Shown: positions 60,607-64,000 of the stretch, in pieces
How the letters are laid out: each line of letters begins with the position of its first letter
Numbering within the stretch: position 1 is the stretch's first letter
NCBI GenBank assembly: GCA_009780185.1
Contig: WRAN01000014.1
Coordinates: forward strand, 1 to 64,000
Direction of reading: 5' to 3'
DNA from: Defluviitaleaceae bacterium
GTDB taxonomy: Bacteria; Bacillota; Clostridia; Lachnospirales; WQUN01
Length of the DNA stretch: 64,000 bases
The notes under the pieces: model-generated
Database searches by the model: none
Seen by the model: the letters and a program-made list of their open reading frames with translations, nothing else
Told to the model about the DNA's origin: nothing
Made by a program: the position numbers and the translations under genes

Positions 60607-60643
60607 AAAGTCCCTGGTTGTATACTGACCAGGGACTTTTTTT
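60607..60643 (+). terminator. terminator after ppdK
   Basis: AAAGTCCCTGGT pairs with ACCAGGGACTTT around nine bases, then seven T. Strong intrinsic terminator. Confidence 0.93.
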
Positions 60644-60693
60644 ATGTTATCCTAGTGAAAACTTGGAATCCGTATCAATTGGGGGAGATCAAC

Positions 60694-61920
60694 ATGAAAG
60701 CACGTGACGTGGTTGCTATTGTAGGACTGATAAGTAGCTTAATACCACAACGAGATAGAGACTTCGAACAAGCATTGGCAAGCCAAAACATTGACACAGA
60801 AGCCCCTCTAAGATACCAGCTACGGGATTTAGAGTTTGTAGATCACACCAGAGTACTCAAACTTACCTTTGTAAAAATAAGAACATATAGAACAGTAGAG
60901 CGATACGTACAAAGAAATAACGAGAAATTCAAAATCTACTCTGATTGGAAAGAAAAAGAGACTAAAATCCCTGCCATTACCCTAAAATTAACAAACACCG
61001 TATTAGAAAATCTAAGAGACGCTGATTACCTAATGGAAAATATTGTAGTCAAAAAAAGGGATGCCGCGGATTTAGTTTCAGATTTTGCCTTTGACATATT
61101 ATCTAAGCTAATCACAGACCCTGACAAAGGCCATCTAATGCCTTCATGGATGGAAAAAGAACTGCTGACTAATCAAATGGAGCAAGAAATTAATTCCATT
61201 GAAATAGATAAAGCCGTTTACGAGGCCGCGATAGCCACTGCCACAGATAAAATCTTTAAACTAGAATCAGAAAGAAACAACCTTGACCAAAGGGTTCAAA
61301 AGATGTCTGGAATAAGGGCACAGCGGGTTTTATTTATATTCCTATCCATTTTCACATTGGGGATATTCGCCCTTATTAATTCCACAAAGCGACTTGAGAG
61401 GCTTACCACCCAGTTATGCGAGCTAAAACAAGAAAGCGCAAAAGAAACTGATAACCTAAACCAGAAAATTAAATCAAACCTAGACGTAATAGACCAGCTT
61501 ATCCAAGACATAAATAAAACCAAAACCGATTACATCAAAAACATAGACCAAGTTCAGCCCCTAAGTGACTATGTTACAAACAGCACAGACTTTGTACTCC
61601 TAAAGCACCTAACAGGGATGAGCTATAGCAAAATAAAAGGTGTTTATATAATCAGGAATAAGGAGCTGGATAAAGTCTATGTAGGTCAATCAAAGGATGT
61701 ACTAAAGCGATTAAAAGATCATTTTACAGGAACCCAGCCCAAAAACATAATATTTGCTGAGGATTACTACAAATCCAATTTCGAACCCAAGGATGAGCTT
61801 TTTGAGTTTAAAATCGAAGCCTTAGAAACCAAAGACGAGCTTGATAAACGTGAAATGGAACTGATTTCTGAGTATGATGCATTTAACAACGGGTATAACA
61901 AAACAGCCGGGAATGTATAA
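60694..61920 (+). CDS. membrane-anchored coiled-coil protein with C-terminal GIY-YIG domain
   Basis: A 408-residue protein of unknown role. Residues 1-155 form a soluble region I cannot assign. Residues about 160-205 are coiled coil, 212-228 one membrane helix, and 230-290 a second coiled coil. Residues 314-408 are a GIY-YIG nuclease-type domain: KGVYIIRN, VYVGQSKDVLKRLKDHF, and the catalytic-Glu region EMELISEYDAFNNGYNKT. All core motif residues appear conserved. ATG at 60694 has GGGGGAGAT; a GTG at 60655 is less likely. It could act in DNA handling near the membrane, for example defence or competence, but this is inference. Confidence 0.75.
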   Translation: MKARDVVAIVGLISSLIPQRDRDFEQALASQNIDTEAPLRYQLRDLEFVDHTRVLKLTFVKIRTYRTVERYVQRNNEKFKIYSDWKEKETKIPAITLKLTNTVLENLRDADYLMENIVVKKRDAADLVSDFAFDILSKLITDPDKGHLMPSWMEKELLTNQMEQEINSIEIDKAVYEAAIATATDKIFKLESERNNLDQRVQKMSGIRAQRVLFIFLSIFTLGIFALINSTKRLERLTTQLCELKQESAKETDNLNQKIKSNLDVIDQLIQDINKTKTDYIKNIDQVQPLSDYVTNSTDFVLLKHLTGMSYSKIKGVYIIRNKELDKVYVGQSKDVLKRLKDHFTGTQPKNIIFAEDYYKSNFEPKDELFEFKIEALETKDELDKREMELISEYDAFNNGYNKTAGNV

Positions 61921-62023
61921 ATTTGTAATAAAAACATGATTTCGAAAAAGTTTAATTATTATCCTATTGCATTTTGGCTGCAAAGGATATAGATTAGATT
62001 TATTGATATGAAAAGGATGTGTT

Positions 62024-62731
62024 ATGGATATGAAAAATAATTGGATTAGGGTCGGCGGCGTTGTTATGCTGTTATTAGCTGTTGGAATACTCATCTATCC
62101 GGTTTTTGGCAACTGGTTATCCCGCAATACTCAGGCTGAGCTTTTGAGCCAGTATGAGGTTGATATGGCTACCTTGGCAGATTATGAGATTGAAGAAATG
62201 TTGCGCCGGGCTGATGAGGTCAATGCCGTCCTAAGTGAATTGCCAGAGGATGAGGCCTTTATGCTGGCCCATATGGCTGATATATCTGATGATTATACCG
62301 AGATTATTAATGTAGCCGGGATGATGGGTCAGCTTGAGATTCCTGTTATTGATTTGCTGCTTCCTATTTTCCATACTACCAATGCAGATGTATTGGAAAT
62401 AGGGGTTGGGCATCTGGAGGGTACTTCTTTTCCTGTAGGAGGAGAAGGCACACATGCGGCTCTTACCGCCCATTCCGGACTGGCAACTGCTAGGCTATTT
62501 TCAGATTTAGAGGGCAATATTGACATCGGTGATTTATTTTTTATCAATATCTTAAACAGGCGCTTAGCCTATGAAGTAGATCAGATTCTAATCGTCTATC
62601 CTCATGAAGTCGAAAGTCTGCGTGTGGTACCTGGTGAGGATTTTGTTACACTTATCACATGTACGCCATATGCGATAAACACCCACAGATTACTGGTACG
62701 CGGCAGGCGTGTTCATGATACAGAGTTCTAA
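62024..62731 (+). CDS. class C sortase
   Basis: A 235-residue sortase with an N-terminal membrane helix (about 8-30), a helical stretch and the beta-barrel. Catalytic residues visible: His in LTAHSGLATARLF, Cys in TLITCTPYAINTHR and Arg in LLVRGRR. The class C trait GHLEGTSFPVGGEGTH is clear, but the D-P-x lid motif of many pilin sortases is not seen. It ends after the catalytic domain, without the C-terminal membrane helix present in the next sortase. Class C enzymes polymerise pilins. Confidence 0.9.
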   Translation: MDMKNNWIRVGGVVMLLLAVGILIYPVFGNWLSRNTQAELLSQYEVDMATLADYEIEEMLRRADEVNAVLSELPEDEAFMLAHMADISDDYTEIINVAGMMGQLEIPVIDLLLPIFHTTNADVLEIGVGHLEGTSFPVGGEGTHAALTAHSGLATARLFSDLEGNIDIGDLFFINILNRRLAYEVDQILIVYPHEVESLRVVPGEDFVTLITCTPYAINTHRLLVRGRRVHDTEF

Positions 62732-62738
62732 TTAGTTT

Positions 62739-62779
62739 AAAAGGCTGTCATACACTTTCATGTATGACAGCCTTTTTTT
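62739..62779 (+). terminator. terminator after the first sortase gene
   Basis: AAAAGGCTGTCATACA pairs with TGTATGACAGCCTTTT, followed by further T. The two sortase genes are thus transcribed separately. Confidence 0.92.
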
Positions 62780-62914
62780 GGGGTAGTATAGAATGTACAT
62801 ATAAGTTTAATGCGCCTGTAACCAATCCCCTCTTGCAATTAGGGCCTAAAAGGTATAGATTAACGATAAGCGTATCTTGCCACTAGAGGGCTCATGATTT
62901 CTATTGGCTGAGAT

Positions 62915-62949
62915 TATAGCGAACGCGTTTTCGAAGTACGTTCGTTATA
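62915..62949. promoter_or_regulatory. inverted repeat upstream of the second sortase
   Basis: TATAGCGAACG (62915-62925) and CGTTCGTTATA (62939-62949) form an 11-bp inverted repeat with one mismatch, about 26 bases before the GTG start. Either an operator or a leader hairpin. Confidence 0.4.
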
Positions 62950-62975
62950 CCTAGTTAAAAGAAGGGGGGTGCATT

Positions 62976-64000
62976 GTGAAAAAACATCTGCCTACCATTA
63001 TTGTTATTGTTATGCTGCTAATTGGCTTTGCTTTGTTGTTTTATCCAGATTTTAGTAGTGCCTGGAACGCGCGTATACAAGCCGGGCTTCTAGATCAATA
63101 TGAAATAGACGTAGCCGCGATGGAATTAGAGATAATAGAGGATCATTTCCAACGGGCAGAAGCGGTCAATGCAGAGCTTAGCCGCCTACCCCCCGATGCG
63201 CCTCTGCTTATTGCTCATGTGGCTCCTGTACCGGAGGACTACCATCAGATTCTCAATGTTAGAGGAACAATGGCCCAGCTTGAGATTCCTAGAATTAATG
63301 TAAACCTTCCCATTCAACACACCACCTCTCATGCTGTTTTAGATAGAGCTGTTGGGCATCTTGAGGGTACGGCCTTCCCCATTGGTGGATACGGCACTCA
63401 CTCTGTGCTTACCGCTCACTCCGGGTTGGCTACCGCAAGATTGTTTACAGACCTGGAAGGGAATGTCACCTATGGCGACTACTTTTTCATTAATGTCCTC
63501 AATCGCCGTCTGGCTTATCGGGTTGACCAGATACTAACGGTTTATCCTCATGAAATAGAATCACTACGAGTAGACCCTAACTCAGACTTTGTGACATTGA
63601 TCACCTGTACCCCTTATGCGGTCAATACTCATAGACTGCTGGTTCGAGGCTATAGAGTCCCCTATGTAGTTGACATGGCGGAAGAAATTGTTACGGAAAT
63701 GACACCGAACAGTGTAGATATGCGCGTATACATCTTCCTTGCATTTTTCGCTCTGTTTATGCTTGTTTTCATTATATATCAAATAATAGTCGGAACACGG
63801 GAAAAGAAACGCCCGGCAATGCCTGCAAAACCGCAGCCACATCAACCTTATGTCTCCCCTACCCCTATAGAACCCATTATTGTACCTGTAAATCCGGCGG
63901 CGGCTGACTTCGAGATACCTCTGTATACAACCGAAGAACCCATTGCAAGCCCACCGCCACCAACTGTTAGCTATCACGACCCAGTAACAAACATCATCAA
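62976..64000 (+). CDS. class C sortase, incomplete at window end
   Basis: An open frame of at least 341 codons runs off the window end without a stop. A GTG start follows AAGGGGGGTG. It has a signal-anchor helix (about 5-24), then the sortase domain with GHLEGTAFPIGGYGTH, His in LTAHSGLATARLF, Cys in LITCTPYAVNTHR and Arg in LLVRGYR. A C-terminal membrane helix (about 250-270) and a Pro-rich cytoplasmic tail follow. It is clearly a paralogue of the preceding sortase. Pilin genes would be expected further right but lie outside the window. Confidence 0.88.
   Translation, partial: MKKHLPTIIVIVMLLIGFALLFYPDFSSAWNARIQAGLLDQYEIDVAAMELEIIEDHFQRAEAVNAELSRLPPDAPLLIAHVAPVPEDYHQILNVRGTMAQLEIPRINVNLPIQHTTSHAVLDRAVGHLEGTAFPIGGYGTHSVLTAHSGLATARLFTDLEGNVTYGDYFFINVLNRRLAYRVDQILTVYPHEIESLRVDPNSDFVTLITCTPYAVNTHRLLVRGYRVPYVVDMAEEIVTEMTPNSVDMRVYIFLAFFALFMLVFIIYQIIVGTREKKRPAMPAKPQPHQPYVSPTPIEPIIVPVNPAAADFEIPLYTTEEPIASPPPPTVSYHDPVTNII

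Overview
The window looks like chromosome from a spore-forming Clostridia-type Firmicute. The evidence is mid-to-low GC, strong AGGAGG-type ribosome binding sites, SpoVD-, SpoVB- and CotS-like proteins, a meso-diaminopimelate-type MurE, LTA synthase, a classical Firmicute L10 leader RNA and class C sortases. No species can be named. I see no tRNA, rRNA, CRISPR array, prophage or intact insertion sequence. Several palindromic or MITE-like intergenic elements are present.

Layout. 0.2-7.9 kb: an AbrB-like protein, an LTA synthase-type sulfatase, a secreted unknown protein next to an OmpR/PhoR two-component system, and a Crp-type regulator divergent from an ECF S-component-like membrane protein, followed by a two-TM unknown. 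8-13.7 kb (minus): XRE-cupin regulator, potA-potB-potC-potD polyamine importer and an Eis-type acetyltransferase, apparently one operon. 13.9-20.1 kb (minus): histidine operon hisH-F-G-D-C-B-A-IE with its own promoter and a palindrome at the start site; hisG is the short form and no hisZ is present. 20.2-37.9 kb (minus): a division/cell-wall cluster in the order class A PBP, rsmH, ftsL, PASTA PBP, Sel1-repeat membrane protein, spoVD-like PBP, murE, murF, mraY, murD, ftsW. It lacks mraZ, murG, ftsQ, ftsA and ftsZ. 38-46.9 kb: SpoVB-like flippase, DUF4097-type protein, glycerate kinase, GH4 glycosidase, CopZ-like chaperone, CotS-like pseudokinase, xylulokinase. 46.9-56.6 kb: ftsH and a run of small accessory genes (holin-like, UMF1-type MFS, NTP pyrophosphohydrolase-like, membrane unknown, methyltransferase, nitroreductase, DUF4349, TatD, DUF402). 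56.7-60.6 kb: rplJ-rplL behind an L10 leader, then pyruvate phosphate dikinase. 60.7-64 kb: a membrane-bound coiled-coil GIY-YIG protein and two tandem class C sortases, the second cut by the window end.

How the genes fit together. Most of the window is core metabolism and envelope biogenesis. The cell-wall cluster makes lipid II precursor steps (MurD/E/F, MraY) and the septal machinery (FtsL, FtsW, class B PBPs). The polyamine block couples sensing, import and possibly acetylation. Regulation readable from sequence includes the L10 autoregulatory leader, a Crp-type palindrome between the crp-like gene and the ECF gene, three or four 11-bp direct repeats upstream of the response regulator, an ACTAAAC half-site array upstream of the polyamine regulator, and an operator-like palindrome just downstream of the his -10 box.

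The least explained items are the GIY-YIG membrane protein, the Sel1-repeat membrane protein inside the cell-wall cluster, a HisF with Gln at the normally aspartate position 130, a CotS-like protein lacking kinase aspartates, and the palindromic elements.
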